Positions 24,031 through 33,912 are shown, counted from the stretch's first letter. The stretch: 64,000 nucleotides of DNA from Chloroflexota bacterium (GCA_005882115.1 VBEG01000024.1:1-64000), one strand, 5' to 3'. Numbers and translations: made by a program. Notes: generated by a model not told the origin, from the letters alone.

Positions 24031-25673
24031 CAGACCACGGCCGTTTCGGTGTACGTGCCGAAGACTTCGATCATGGCTTGCATGATCTCGCCCTCGGTCG
24101 CGTACGCGCGCACCGCATCGAGGATGTAAGGCATCAGGTTGTCGGTGCCCGCCGCGGCCCTGCTCAGACTTTGGAGAGCATTGGTGCACCTGGCCTGGTC
24201 GCGCTTGCGGCGCACGTCTCGCACACGCTCCGACTGCTGAGATTCGAGCCTGGGGTCGATACGCAGGATGTCGATGGGCTCCTCTTCGTCGACCGTGAAG
24301 TCGTTTACACCCACCACGATCCGGCGCTTCAGCTCCAGCTCCTTCTGGTAGCGGAACGCGGCGTCGGCGATCTCCTTCTGGAAGAAACCGACCTCGATCG
24401 CAGGGATCACGCCGCCGATCTCGTCGATGCGCTTGAAGTAAGCCTCGGCCTGGCGCTCCATCTCGTCGGTCAGCGCCTCGACGAAATAACTACCGCCGAG
24501 CGGGTCGATTGTGTTCGCGGCGCCCGTCTCGTACGCAAGCAGCTGCTGCGTTCGCAGCGCTATGCGCGCTGCCCTGTCCGTGGGCAATGCGAGCACCTCG
24601 TCCATGGCGTTGGTGTGAAGCGACTGCGTGCCGCCCAGGACCGCGGCCAGCGCCTCGATCGCCGTCCGCGCGATGTTGAGCTCCGGCTGCTGCGCGGTGA
24701 GCGATACGCCGGCGGTCTGGGTGTGGAAGCGCAGCTTCCACGACCGCTCCTGCTGCGCGCCGTATCGCTCGCGCATCCAGCGCGCCCAGATCCGCCGGGC
24801 GGCGCGGAACTTCGCGATCTCCTCGAAGAAATCGATGTGCGCATCGAAGAAGAAGGAGAGACGGGACGCGAAATCATCGATGTGCATTCCGCGCTCGAGG
24901 CACGCGTCGACATAGGCCATGCCGTCCGCAAGGGTGAAGGCCAGCTCCTGTGCCGCGGTCGAACCTGCCTCGCGGATGTGGTAACCCGAGATGGAGATCG
25001 TATTCCATTTCGGCACCTCTTGCGCGCAGTACTCGATCGAGTCCACGACGAGACGCATCGACGGCGCCGGCGGAAAGATGAACTCTTTTTGGGCGATGAA
25101 CTCCTTGAGGATGTCGTTCTGCAAGGTGCCGCCAAGCTTGGAAGCGGGCACACCCTGCTTCTCGGCCACCGCGATGTACATGCACAGCAAGATGGCCGCG
25201 GGTGAGTTGATGGTCATCGAGGTTGTGATGTCGCCGAGCGGGATCCCGTCGAAAAGCGTCTCCATATCGGCGAGCGAGTCGATCGCGACCCCGCAGTGGC
25301 CGACCTCGCCACGACTGGTCGGCGCGTCCGAGTCCTGGCCCATCAGCGTGGGCATGTCGAACGCGACGGACAAGCCGGTCTGGCCGTTGGCGAGCAGGTA
25401 TTTGTAGCGGCGGTTCGTCTCCTCGGCGGTGGCGAACCCGGAGAACTGGCGCATCGTCCAGAGCCGTCCGCGGTACCCGCTGGGATGGATGCCCCGCGTG
25501 TAGGGGAACTGACCTGGAAGCTCCTCTTCTCGCCTCGGGCGGTCGCCTGCGGTGTAGAGAGGTTGCAGAGGGATGCCCGAGATGGTCGACGTCTCGATCC
25601 CGTCGTCGCGCGCAGGACTGGATTCGAACTCTTCCTTCCAGACCTCTTTGGCGTCCCGGGCGCGAACTTTCAT
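24030..25673 (-). CDS. icmA: acyl-CoA mutase large subunit with isobutyryl-CoA mutase signature
   Basis: A 547-residue mutase large subunit complete from [21 protein letters not shown] to the C-terminal helix. In methylmalonyl-CoA mutase, Tyr89 and Arg207 define the substrate; isobutyryl-CoA mutase has Phe80 and Gln198. Here RQF gives Phe77 and IAQKEF gives Gln195. The spacing of 118 is the same in all cases. This supports interconversion of isobutyryl-CoA and n-butyryl-CoA. It forms an operon with the GTPase upstream (8-base gap) and the small subunit downstream. Confidence 0.82.
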   Translation of the reverse strand: MKVRARDAKEVWKEEFESSPARDDGIETSTISGIPLQPLYTAGDRPRREEELPGQFPYTRGIHPSGYRGRLWTMRQFSGFATAEETNRRYKYLLANGQTGLSVAFDMPTLMGQDSDAPTSRGEVGHCGVAIDSLADMETLFDGIPLGDITTSMTINSPAAILLCMYIAVAEKQGVPASKLGGTLQNDILKEFIAQKEFIFPPAPSMRLVVDSIEYCAQEVPKWNTISISGYHIREAGSTAAQELAFTLADGMAYVDACLERGMHIDDFASRLSFFFDAHIDFFEEIAKFRAARRIWARWMRERYGAQQERSWKLRFHTQTAGVSLTAQQPELNIARTAIEALAAVLGGTQSLHTNAMDEVLALPTDRAARIALRTQQLLAYETGAANTIDPLGGSYFVEALTDEMERQAEAYFKRIDEIGGVIPAIEVGFFQKEIADAAFRYQKELELKRRIVVGVNDFTVDEEEPIDILRIDPRLESQQSERVRDVRRKRDQARCTNALQSLSRAAAGTDNLMPYILDAVRAYATEGEIMQAMIEVFGTYTETAVV

Positions 25674-25681
25674 CTGATCGA

Positions 25682-26620
25682 TTATCGCTTTCGGTCGAGA
25701 ATCTCCTCCGCGGTTCGGTAAGGCGTGCGGTCGGCGAGCAGCCGCCGGGCGAGCTCAGGATCGTCTTCCAGCGCTTGCCGCGCTCGCCGCCGGGCCAGCT
25801 CGGCCGCCACCTCGCCGGTCTCGTCGCGGAGCCTCTGCTCGGACAGGGCCTGCGCTTGGCCGCTTTTCTCGAGGTGACGGCGATGCGCCAGCACCGCCTC
25901 CCAAAGCTGCTCGACTCCTTCCTGGCGGCTCGCCACCGTGGCCAGGATCGGAGGCTTCCACTCGGCTTTGGGCGCCAGGCTGAGCATCGCGCGCAGCTCC
26001 GCCATCACACGCGTGTAGCCGTCGAGGTCGGCCTTGTTGACGACGAAGATGTCCGCGATCTCGAGGATCCCGGCCTTGATCATCTGCACGCTGTCCCCCA
26101 GGTTCGGCGTCAGGACGACCACCGTCGTGTCCGCGACGGCGGCCACCTCGAGCTCTGACTGACCGACGCCTACGGTCTCCAGGATCACCTCATCGAAGCC
26201 AAACGCACCGAGGAGCCGGATCGCCTCTCGCGACGCCAAGGACAGGCCGCCCAGGTGGCCGCGCGCACCCATGCTGCGGATGAAGACCTTGGGGTCTAGG
26301 GCGTGGCGCTGCATACGGATCCGATCGCCAAGGATGGCGCCGCCGCTGAAAGGAGAGTTGGGATCCGTCGCGAGCACCGCGACCGACGACTGCTTCTTGC
26401 GCAGCAGAGAGACGACGGCATCGACGAGTGTCGATTTGCCCGTGCCAGGCGCTCCGGTGAATCCGGCGACGCCTGGTGTCTTGGCGTCAGGGCGCAGGGC
26501 TTGCTCCAGCTCGCGCACCGATTCGTCTCGCCGCTCGATGAGGCTGATGGCGCGCGCGAGGGCACGCACGTCGCCTGATCGAAACCTCTTCAGTAAGACG
26601 GGGTCGGTGTTCTCACCCAT
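25682..26620 (-). CDS. meaB: MeaB/ArgK-type G-protein chaperone of B12-dependent mutase
   Basis: A 312-residue SIMIBI GTPase from ATG 26620. P-loop GAPGTGKST, then the [22 protein letters not shown] block, [10 protein letters not shown] and NKADLDG for base recognition. These proteins gate cofactor loading and protect mutases from inactivation. Its position next to the icmA/icmB pair points to that enzyme as the client. Confidence 0.9.
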   Translation of the reverse strand: MGENTDPVLLKRFRSGDVRALARAISLIERRDESVRELEQALRPDAKTPGVAGFTGAPGTGKSTLVDAVVSLLRKKQSSVAVLATDPNSPFSGGAILGDRIRMQRHALDPKVFIRSMGARGHLGGLSLASREAIRLLGAFGFDEVILETVGVGQSELEVAAVADTTVVVLTPNLGDSVQMIKAGILEIADIFVVNKADLDGYTRVMAELRAMLSLAPKAEWKPPILATVASRQEGVEQLWEAVLAHRRHLEKSGQAQALSEQRLRDETGEVAAELARRRARQALEDDPELARRLLADRTPYRTAEEILDRKR

Positions 26621-26655
26621 CCTCGCAATCGTCGCAGGCGATGCAGTGGCGGCGT

Positions 26656-26690
26656 GCCCCCTCCCCACTTGGGAGAGGGAAAAGGGGTGG
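26656..26690. repeat. dispersed intergenic hairpin repeat (copy d)
   Basis: CCCCCTCCCCACTTGGGAG followed by GGGAAAAGGGGTGGGG lies between the LCP gene stop and the MeaB gene. It keeps the CCTCCCCACTTG half and the GGGTGGGG tail of the family but has a weaker stem. Confidence 0.4.
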
Positions 26691-26692
26691 GG

Positions 26693-28141
26693 TTACTCGC
26701 CCAAAAAGCGTAGGGCGAAGTCGTGTCCGAGCACCACGACGATCCCATACGTCTGCTGCCCGCGCGCGGGAGCGGGGTTCGTCGGTGTCGCGGCAACGAC
26801 CCTGCCGCCGAAGAATCCCTGCAACCACTTGGTTGTAAGTGGGAACTGTCCGCCCGAGTAGTCGAGGATCAACGTCTGCGACGAGGCCCTATGGGCGACT
26901 GGATCGTTGAGCTGAAGACCGATGGGATCGAGCATCGTGGTCACGCGGTCGTCAAGGCCGGCAAAGTTGGTCGACCCGTTGGCGAACTGAACGGGCGCCT
27001 TCTCGCCAAGCGTCTTGGGGTCGATGAAGACCGAGGCCACGTACCGGCGGATCATGCTGAAGGTCGGATCGTCCGCGCACAGCTGCGAGACGGCTCCCAT
27101 ACCGCAGCTGCCACCATCAAGCAGGTTGCCTGCGGCCGACGGCGAGGGCGACGTCAAGGCAATGCGGATGATCGCGCTGTCGGGCAGGTTCTTTCCCCAG
27201 TCGAAAATCGCCTTCATGTCGGACAGGGTCATGTCGGTGTTGATGTTCTTCTGCAGCGCGCTCAACAGCTGGGGCGCCTTGGCAAAGCCGTTCACCGTGG
27301 TCGCCTTTTTCTTGATCGCCTGCATGATGTCCTGTTGCCGCTTGGCACGGCCAAAGTCCGACGATTGCTCGGGCTGGATCGCGTGCCGCGATCGGGCCAC
27401 CTCGAGCGCCTGCTCTCCGTTGAGATGCTGGCAGCCGGCCTTGAAGTGGATCGGCCTGTAGCCGTTGTTGTAGTTGGGGTAAGTGTTGTCGTCCAGGTTG
27501 GTGCTCAGACATACGTCGACGCCGCCGAGCGCGTTGACCATGTCGCGGAAGGCGACAAAGTCGATCGCGATGTAACGGTCGAAGGTCAGCCCTGTGACCT
27601 TTCCGACTTCATGCTCCGCCGCGAGACCGCCACCGTTGATGCCCGTGTACTGCTTGGCGACGCAGCAGATGATGCTGGTGTAAGGCACTTCGTACGCCGC
27701 GTTGATCTTGTTGGTCCAGATCCTGCTCGAATCACTCTGCAGGTTCATGTGCACGACAAGGTCCCGGGGGATCGACAGCATCATCACGCGGTTGGTCACC
27801 GGGTCGATGCTCACGGCCATGATCGAGTCGGTCAGGTATGGCGCATCGTTCTCGTAGCCGCCTCGCCCGAGCAGGAGCACGTTGACGCGCTGACCGTGCT
27901 TGAGCTTGTAGGCGATCGTTCCCGGTGACGGTTCGACGACCTGGGCGATCTCCCCGATGGCGTTGATGTGGTGGCCCGTCGTGGCCGTCATGAAATCGTC
28001 GAAGCGCTTGTACGTCAGCGTGGCGGCGACGACGATGCCGAGAAGCAGGACAGCGATGACCGCCGCAGGGACCGACCTGGTCAGGCGGTGGGAGACTCGA
28101 TAGCGGGATCGCCTGGCCCTTCTTGGCCTGGCCCGGAACAT
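26693..28141 (-). CDS. LytR-CpsA-Psr (LCP) family cell-wall ligase-like protein
   Basis: About 482 residues from ATG 28141. A basic N-terminus (RARPRRARRSRYR) and one membrane helix (AVIAVLLLGIVVAATL) precede the LCP domain: VNVLLLGRGG, TDSIMAVSIDP, MLSIPRDLVV, the GGLAAEHEVGKVTGL region, VDVCL and ALEVARSRH. The Arg and Asp residues that bind polyprenyl pyrophosphate are kept. Such enzymes attach teichoic-acid or glycan polymers to peptidoglycan, supporting a thick-wall envelope. A C-terminal domain of about 170 residues follows, similar to LytR_C proteins. Confidence 0.85.
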   Translation of the reverse strand: MFRARPRRARRSRYRVSHRLTRSVPAAVIAVLLLGIVVAATLTYKRFDDFMTATTGHHINAIGEIAQVVEPSPGTIAYKLKHGQRVNVLLLGRGGYENDAPYLTDSIMAVSIDPVTNRVMMLSIPRDLVVHMNLQSDSSRIWTNKINAAYEVPYTSIICCVAKQYTGINGGGLAAEHEVGKVTGLTFDRYIAIDFVAFRDMVNALGGVDVCLSTNLDDNTYPNYNNGYRPIHFKAGCQHLNGEQALEVARSRHAIQPEQSSDFGRAKRQQDIMQAIKKKATTVNGFAKAPQLLSALQKNINTDMTLSDMKAIFDWGKNLPDSAIIRIALTSPSPSAAGNLLDGGSCGMGAVSQLCADDPTFSMIRRYVASVFIDPKTLGEKAPVQFANGSTNFAGLDDRVTTMLDPIGLQLNDPVAHRASSQTLILDYSGGQFPLTTKWLQGFFGGRVVAATPTNPAPARGQQTYGIVVVLGHDFALRFLGE

Positions 28142-28181
28142 GAGCACCGGGATTTTAACAACGCCGCGAGCCGATCGAAGG

Positions 28182-28712
28182 TTACGTCGTCGAGTTGTTG
28201 AATATCCCGGAGAAGGCGTAGGCGAAAAAAGCGCCCACGCTGGCCACGAACCCGATGATGCCAAGGACGAGCCCGACCATCGCCAGGGCACCTCCGCCCA
28301 TCGCGCCACCACTCGTCGCGATTCGCTGCCGCGCTATGAACCCCATGATCGCGGCGGTCGGGCCGAGGATGACGCCCAGGCACAGGAACGAACAGACGAT
28401 CGAGATGATCCCAATGACCAGGGACGCGATGGCGAGCCCATCCGTGCGCTGGGCCGCGTAGCCGGCGTACCCGCCGGGCACGTAACCGGCGGGCGGCGGT
28501 GGCACGTAGCCTCCCCCTCCCGGCGGCGGCGGACCGTATCCACCGCCCGGTGGCGGGGGTGGGATGTAGCCCCCACCTGGTGGCGGCGGGGGTGGATTGA
28601 GTCTTCCGCCAGGCGGAGGGGGCGGCGGCGGGGCCGAGCCTGACGGTGGAGGTGGCGGCGGTGGGGGTTGGCTGCCCCCGCTCGGCGGCGGCGGCGGCGG
28701 GAGGTCAGACAC
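28182..28712 (-). CDS. Pro/Gly-rich DUF4190 membrane protein
   Basis: A 176-residue protein. Residues 1-88 consist of repeated Pro runs and GGGY units (PPPPPPGGGYIPPPPPGGGYG). Two helix pairs follow (LAIASLVIGIISIVCSFLCLGVILGP and ALAMVGLVLGIIGFVASVGAFFAYAF). It belongs to the same type as the proteins at 23.1 and 29.4 kb. The DNA has many near-repeats in the Gly/Pro part. Function unknown. Confidence 0.75.
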   Translation of the reverse strand: MSDLPPPPPPSGGSQPPPPPPPPSGSAPPPPPPPGGRLNPPPPPPGGGYIPPPPPGGGYGPPPPGGGGYVPPPPAGYVPGGYAGYAAQRTDGLAIASLVIGIISIVCSFLCLGVILGPTAAIMGFIARQRIATSGGAMGGGALAMVGLVLGIIGFVASVGAFFAYAFSGIFNNSTT

Positions 28713-28746
28713 CTTCCATCTCCTCCTCCACGAACCCCTCCTCCAC

Positions 28747-29406
28747 TTATCTACCTGCCGGCGCCGCGGCTCCGAGCTCGAAGCTGCGGACGATCCATGC
28801 CTGCATCGCGAGCGCGTAGACCGACGTGAACACGACCCCGATGAAGCAGGCGACCGACCCGAGCTGGCCGACCAGGCCGGCGGCGATCAGCATAAGGCCG
28901 GCAATCAGGGTGTTGGTGAGGGAAAAGCGCGCGCGCCGGAGGACATCGCCGAGGCGCAATCCGCCGGGGATCCCGCCACCGTCGAACTCGAGCACGACCG
29001 ACGGTGTGAGGAAAGTCATCACGAGCAGGCCGAGCGTGACGACGCTGAATGCGAGCAGGAGCAACCCGAGGCCGACCGCTACCAATAGAGGGCTGGACGA
29101 ATCTTTGCCCTGCTGGGCCAGGATGAGCGTCCCCGGCACGTAAAGCACGGCGCCGATCAGAACGACGCTTCCGTAGTACACGAGGTACACGACGAAAAGC
29201 CGGAAGCCTCGGCCCAGATGCTCGAAGTTGGCAGGCGGAAGCCGCTCCTCCCCGGCGCGAAGCCGGTGGAGCGCCGCCAGCATCCAGCCAAGCCCGTTGA
29301 TCGCCCCCACGAAAGGGATCAGCTGAATGAGCCCCATGATCAGGATCTTGTTCACCCATTCAGGGTCCCGGAACGGCCAGACGAACGCGTCGCCGACGCG
29401 GTCCAA
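28747..29406 (-). CDS. DUF4013 membrane protein
   Basis: A 219-residue multi-helix membrane protein. FVWPFRDPEWVNKILIMGLIQLIPFVGAI near the start is the DUF4013 signature, and the repeated hydrophobic segments and the helix breaks fit. It lies between two DUF4190 genes on the same strand with short gaps, so the three likely form an operon. No known function. Confidence 0.75.
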   Translation of the reverse strand: MDRVGDAFVWPFRDPEWVNKILIMGLIQLIPFVGAINGLGWMLAALHRLRAGEERLPPANFEHLGRGFRLFVVYLVYYGSVVLIGAVLYVPGTLILAQQGKDSSSPLLVAVGLGLLLLAFSVVTLGLLVMTFLTPSVVLEFDGGGIPGGLRLGDVLRRARFSLTNTLIAGLMLIAAGLVGQLGSVACFIGVVFTSVYALAMQAWIVRSFELGAAAPAGR

Positions 29407-29412
29407 GGCTTG

Positions 29413-29835
29413 CTAGGTGGGCGGCGGACCGGAGACCGCCACCAGCCAGATGACAAACCAGGTGAGCGTCACGATCGCTCCGACCGCGGTGGCGATCACT
29501 CCGATCACCCATCCGGCCGCGGCCGCGCTGCGGCCGCCCAGCGTTCCCTTAGATCCTTCGATGCGGCCTATCGCGCCCTTGCCGAGGAAGTAGGCGATCG
29601 GACCGAGCACAAGTCCGGGGATGCCGAGCACCAGACCAAGCACCACGCCGAAGCTGCCGAGGATCGCCGACACCACCGCCGCGCCGTCGTTGTGGGTCGC
29701 CGGCGCGGGAGGCTGCGGATACCCCGCCCTGTAGTAAGGCGACATGGCAGGCGGTGGAGGTGGAGGAGGCGGTGGTGGCGGCGGCGGACCTCCCCGCGCC
29801 TCCGGCGCGGCGTCCCCAGAAGGTTCGGCACTCAA
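29413..29835 (-). CDS. Pro-rich DUF4190-like membrane protein
   Basis: A 140-residue protein from TTG 29835, overlapping the acyl-CoA dehydrogenase stop as TTGA. Residues 15-45 include a run of 13 prolines. Two helix regions follow (AAVVSAILGSFGVVLGLVLGIPGLVLGPIAYFLG and AAAAGWVIGVIATAVGAIVTLTWFVIWLV). A YYRAGYPQPP motif precedes the membrane part. Confidence 0.72.
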   Translation of the reverse strand: MSAEPSGDAAPEARGGPPPPPPPPPPPPPAMSPYYRAGYPQPPAPATHNDGAAVVSAILGSFGVVLGLVLGIPGLVLGPIAYFLGKGAIGRIEGSKGTLGGRSAAAAGWVIGVIATAVGAIVTLTWFVIWLVAVSGPPPT

Positions 29836-30971
29836 CGGAGCAGTGCTCGTGCGATCACGACGCGCTGAATCTGGTTCGTGCCCTCATAGATCTGCGTAAT
29901 CTTGGCGTCGCGCATCATTCGCTCGACCGGGTAGTCGCTGATGTACCCGTATCCCCCGAGCAGCTGGACGCAATCCGTGGTCACCCGCATGGCCATATCC
30001 GAGGCGAACAGCTTTGCCATGGCCGCGACCTTCGTCAGGTCGGCCGCCTTGGCGTCCACTTTCGTAGCCGCGCGATAGACGAGATGACGCGCGGCCTCGA
30101 TCTGCGTCGCGATGTCGGCCAGCATGAACTGGATTCCCTGGAATGTCGCTATGGCCTGCCCGAACTGCTGGCGCTCCTTGACGTAGTTCAGCGCGTAGTC
30201 GAATGCCCCTTCGGCGATCCCGAGCGCCTGGGCGCCGATGCCCGGGCGTGAGCGGTCGAGCACCGCGAGCGCGATCTTGAAGCCCGCGCCTTCATCGCCC
30301 AGCCGGTTGGCGGCGGGCACCTTTACGTCTTCGAGGACGATCTGCGCTGTCGGCGAGCCGCGTATTCCGAGCTTGTGCTCGAGCTTCGCGACCGTCCACG
30401 GACTCGCTTCGCGCTCGAGGACAAACGCCGAGATGCCGCGGTGGTCGCTGCCGGGTTGGGTTTCGGCGAAGACGACGAGCGTGCCGGCAACGCTGCCGTG
30501 CGTGATGAACTGCTTGGTTCCGTTGAGCACGTACTCGTGGCCGTACTTCTTCGCGCGGGTCTTCATCGCCGCGGCGTCGGAACCGCTGCCGGGCTCGGAA
30601 AGCGCGTACGCGGCGATCTTCTCGCCCGACGCAAGCGGCGGGCACAGCCTCTTTTTCTGCTCCTCAGATCCCGCGACGAGGATCGGATAAGAGCCGAGGG
30701 CCTGCACCGCGAGTATCAGCGACGAGCTGGCGCATGCTTTCGCGATTTCCTCGATGCCCATACAGATCGTGACGCTCGAACCGGAGATGCCGCCGTACTC
30801 CTCGGGAAACGGGACGCCGAGGATGCCGTTCTCCGCGAACAGCGTCTCGATATCCTTCGGATACTCTCCGGTCTGATCGATCTCGGCCGCGCGCGGAGCG
30901 ACGCGGTCCTGAACGAGCTCGCGGATCGTGTCGCGGATCGCGACCTGCTCGGCCGTGAACTCGAAATCCAT
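29832..30971 (-). CDS. acyl-CoA dehydrogenase (short-chain type)
   Basis: A 379-residue FAD-dependent dehydrogenase. ALSEPGSGSDAAAM and FITHGSVAG are the substrate/FAD blocks. YEGTNQIQR carries the catalytic base Glu363 in the position used by short- and medium-chain enzymes. It oxidises acyl-CoA to enoyl-CoA and passes electrons to ETF. It follows the next dehydrogenase gene by 12 bases in an operon. Butyryl-CoA is a reasonable substrate given the adjacent isobutyryl-type mutase, but this is inference. Confidence 0.9.
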   Translation of the reverse strand: MDFEFTAEQVAIRDTIRELVQDRVAPRAAEIDQTGEYPKDIETLFAENGILGVPFPEEYGGISGSSVTICMGIEEIAKACASSSLILAVQALGSYPILVAGSEEQKKRLCPPLASGEKIAAYALSEPGSGSDAAAMKTRAKKYGHEYVLNGTKQFITHGSVAGTLVVFAETQPGSDHRGISAFVLEREASPWTVAKLEHKLGIRGSPTAQIVLEDVKVPAANRLGDEGAGFKIALAVLDRSRPGIGAQALGIAEGAFDYALNYVKERQQFGQAIATFQGIQFMLADIATQIEAARHLVYRAATKVDAKAADLTKVAAMAKLFASDMAMRVTTDCVQLLGGYGYISDYPVERMMRDAKITQIYEGTNQIQRVVIARALLR

Positions 30972-30983
30972 CTCTGAGGCTGA

Positions 30984-32150
30984 TTATCCGGCCTTGAGTA
31001 ATTCGCGGGCGATGACGATGCGCTGCACCTGGTTTGAGCCTTCGTAGATCTGCAGGGCCTTGGCGTCGCGAACATGGCGCTCGAAGGGGCTGCCCGCGAC
31101 TGCACCTTCGTGGCCCGCGATCTGCAGCGCGTCGAGCGCCACCTGCATCGCGGTATCGGTGCAGTGAAGCTTTGACATCGACGCCTCGCGAGTGAACGGC
31201 TTGCCCTGGCTGCACAGCCACGCGGCCCGATACGCAAGCAGGCGCGCAGACTCGACCCTCGTCGCCATGTCTGCAAGTGAGAAGTCATCGCCTTGGCCGG
31301 CGAGCCGGTCAAGGACGTCGACGTCGCCTTTTGAATTCTCGTGGCCGCGCTCGCGCATCAGCGTGCGCGCCTCGTCGATCGCGGCCTGCGCGATGCCGAG
31401 CGCCTGACCCGAGATGCCGATGCGACCGGAGTCCAGCGCGCGCATCGCGATGGTGAAGCCGTGGCCCTCGCGACCGAGGCGGTGGGATTCCGGAATGTTC
31501 ACATCCTCGAGGACGAGCTCGCCGGTGGGAGACCCGTTGAGGCCCATCTTGCCGAACACCTGGCCGATGCGGACCCCGTCCGCGTCGGCGGGCACCAGGA
31601 ACGCGGTGATCCCGGCCGCCTTCTCGTCCGGCCCGGTTCTGGCAAAGACCACGTAGAGCCCGGCACGGCCGATGTTCGTGATGAACACCTTCGTCCCGTT
31701 GAGGACATATCCGCTTCCGTTGCGGCGGGCCGTCATCTTCAGCGCCGCGGCATCCGACCCTGACGCCGGCTCGGTGAGGGCAAACGCCCCCAGCAGCTGG
31801 CCCGAAGCCAGTTGCGGCAGCCACTTGCGTTTCTGGTCCTCGTCGCCGAAGAGGAGGATCGGCTCGGTGCCCACGCTCGTGTGCACGTCCACTATCACTG
31901 CAGTCGCGGCGCATGCCTGCGCCAGCTCTTCTATGCAGATGGCAAACGCGAGCGCATCCATGCCCGCCCCGCCGTATTCGCGGGGGATCAGGACACCCAT
32001 GAGGCCAGATTCGGCCGCGGCCTTGATCGCCTCGGCGGGGAAACGGTGGTCGCGATCGACCTCGGCGGCGAGCGGCCGCACGACGCCTTGAGCGAGCTCC
32101 CGAACGGAGTCGCGAAAGCTCGCGTGCTCGGGCGCAAGTTCGAGGTCCAA
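30984..32150 (-). CDS. acyl-CoA dehydrogenase (short/branched-chain type)
   Basis: A 388-residue protein from TTG 32150. It has the same fold blocks as its neighbour (ALTEPASGSDAAAL, VFITNIGRAG) and the catalytic Glu370 in YEGSNQVQR. A short insert (GHENSKGDVDVLDRLAGQ) sits near residue 280 and is not present in the other two dehydrogenases here. It is probably first in the operon with the 29.8-31.0 kb dehydrogenase. Confidence 0.9.
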   Translation of the reverse strand: MDLELAPEHASFRDSVRELAQGVVRPLAAEVDRDHRFPAEAIKAAAESGLMGVLIPREYGGAGMDALAFAICIEELAQACAATAVIVDVHTSVGTEPILLFGDEDQKRKWLPQLASGQLLGAFALTEPASGSDAAALKMTARRNGSGYVLNGTKVFITNIGRAGLYVVFARTGPDEKAAGITAFLVPADADGVRIGQVFGKMGLNGSPTGELVLEDVNIPESHRLGREGHGFTIAMRALDSGRIGISGQALGIAQAAIDEARTLMRERGHENSKGDVDVLDRLAGQGDDFSLADMATRVESARLLAYRAAWLCSQGKPFTREASMSKLHCTDTAMQVALDALQIAGHEGAVAGSPFERHVRDAKALQIYEGSNQVQRIVIARELLKAG

Positions 32151-32170
32151 GTGAAGCGTTACTTAGAATA

Positions 32171-32605
32171 GTGGGCTTGGCAATGGACGCAGGGCCGCGG
32201 TACCTCGAAGGCACCACTGTTGGCAGCGGTCGCGACATCATAGGCGTGCGGCGAGACCGGATCGCCGACATCATCAGCACCGGGCGGGAGATCATCTCGC
32301 GCGCCAAGGGCGAAAAGATCCTGCCCGACACCATCACCGGTGCGACCGCCGCGCTCCTGGTCACGATCGCCGGCTACGGCGAACCGCTTTCCGAAGGCCA
32401 ATGGCGCGAGCTCGCCGGCGTCGTCGGCGGGATCATGCGCGACAACACCTACGCCGACCTGGCGAGACTTCGCACTCTCATCACCCAGGAGCAGTTCCTG
32501 AACGTCGCTCGCAACCAGGGTTACACGCGCTTCATCCGCCGGCTCGACGACGGCCGGTGGGTTTGCGAGCTGACGCCGAAGCTTGAAGATCTCCCCGACG
32601 AGTGA
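32171..32605 (+). CDS. conserved-looking hypothetical protein
   Basis: About 144 residues, from GTG 32171 or ATG 32183. It is soluble, mixed alpha/beta, with no motif I recognise (GRDIIGVRRDRIADII, LPDTITGATAALLVTIAGYG, QGYTRFIRRLDDGRWVCEL). It is divergent from the acyl-CoA dehydrogenase gene, and its stop lies 23 bases inside the following beta-propeller gene, suggesting coupling. Confidence 0.55.
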   Translation: MGLAMDAGPRYLEGTTVGSGRDIIGVRRDRIADIISTGREIISRAKGEKILPDTITGATAALLVTIAGYGEPLSEGQWRELAGVVGGIMRDNTYADLARLRTLITQEQFLNVARNQGYTRFIRRLDDGRWVCELTPKLEDLPDE

Positions 32606-33818
32606 CGGCCGTCTAGCGACGCCGGCCCGGGTCCTGCGGTCTCGAGCCGTTCGGATCTTCTTCGCCTTTGTTTTCATCGTGGCGATCGTCAGCCCCGCGG
32701 TCGTGGTTGCCGCGGTCGTGTGGACCGCTCCACCGGTGACTCCGGAGAACACTGCTCCGGTGGATACCGAGCCCGCGCGGCTATTGCCTCCGCCCGACGT
32801 CCAGCCCACGAGCCTGCCGGCGCCGGCGTTCAACGTCTACGCAAACGACCTGTCAGGAACGGTTCCATGCCCGTTGTGCGAGATTCCGCAGCGCGTCTAC
32901 GTTCCGAACAGCGGGGCCGGAACGGTCGACGTGATCGACCCCCAGACCTACAAGGTCATCGACCACTTTCGCGTCGGCCAGATCCCGCATCACATCGCGC
33001 CCGCCTGGGACATGAGCGCCTTGTACGTGGACAACGAGGCTTCGAGCAGCCTGACCGTTCTGAACATCCACACCGGCCGGCCTTCGGGCACGATCTCGAT
33101 TCCGTATCCCTACAACCTGTACTTCACGCCCGACGGAACCAAGGCGATCGACGTCATCGAGCGCCGGCAGACTGTGGAGTTTCGCGACTGGCGCCACGGA
33201 TGGAAGCTCCTCAAGGCAGTGGGCATCCCGTGGCCGGGCGCCGATCATCTCGATTTCAGCGCCGACGGCAGCTACTTCATGATCTCAACCGAGTACTCGG
33301 GCGTCGTCGCGAAGGTCGACGTGAACAAGATGCAGCTCGCCGGCTTCGTGCGGGTCGGCGGCCTCCCCATCGACGTGAAGCTGTCGCCCGACGGAACCGT
33401 TTTCTACGTGACCAACCAGGGCCGCATGGGCGTGTCGGTGGTCGATCCGGTCGCGATGAAGGAGATCAAATTCATCCCGACTGGGAAGGGCGCGCACGGA
33501 TTGCAGGTGTCACGAGACACCAAGTCGCTGTACGTCTCGAACCGGCTCGAGGGATCGATCTCGGTGATCGACTTTGCCTCGAGGACAGTGATCGCAAAGT
33601 GGTGGATTGCCGGCGGCGGCAGCCCGGACATGCTGCAGCTGAACCCCGACGGGACGCGGCTGTGGGCGTCTGGGCGCTACAACGCCACGGTCTATGTCTT
33701 TGACACGACGACAGGCAGCGTGGTGGCGAAGATCCCGGTGGGAGCCGAGGACCACGGGTTGACTTATTTCCCGAACGTCGGAGCGCACAGCCTGGGTCAC
33801 AACGGGGTCTATAGGTAG
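32583..33818 (+). CDS. membrane-anchored YVTN/YncE-type beta-propeller protein
   Basis: A 411-residue protein from TTG 32583. A basic start and one helix (VRIFFAFVFIVAIVSPAVVVAAVVW) place the rest outside the membrane. After a Pro-rich linker come about seven propeller blades of the pattern YVPNSGAGTVDVIDPQTYKVIDHF and FYVTNQGRMGVSVVDP. Such proteins act as surface binding or enzyme scaffolds; no active site is evident. CPLC near residue 97 might hold a disulfide. Confidence 0.8.
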   Translation: MKISPTSDGRLATPARVLRSRAVRIFFAFVFIVAIVSPAVVVAAVVWTAPPVTPENTAPVDTEPARLLPPPDVQPTSLPAPAFNVYANDLSGTVPCPLCEIPQRVYVPNSGAGTVDVIDPQTYKVIDHFRVGQIPHHIAPAWDMSALYVDNEASSSLTVLNIHTGRPSGTISIPYPYNLYFTPDGTKAIDVIERRQTVEFRDWRHGWKLLKAVGIPWPGADHLDFSADGSYFMISTEYSGVVAKVDVNKMQLAGFVRVGGLPIDVKLSPDGTVFYVTNQGRMGVSVVDPVAMKEIKFIPTGKGAHGLQVSRDTKSLYVSNRLEGSISVIDFASRTVIAKWWIAGGGSPDMLQLNPDGTRLWASGRYNATVYVFDTTTGSVVAKIPVGAEDHGLTYFPNVGAHSLGHNGVYR

Positions 33819-33912
33819 TCCGCCCTGCGCGCGGCCGGCGCGGTAGACGCGCGAGTGCCGGCGCCCGCGGGTTTGACACCGCGGCCGAAGGCGCCACCGC
33901 CGGCAGTCGCGG

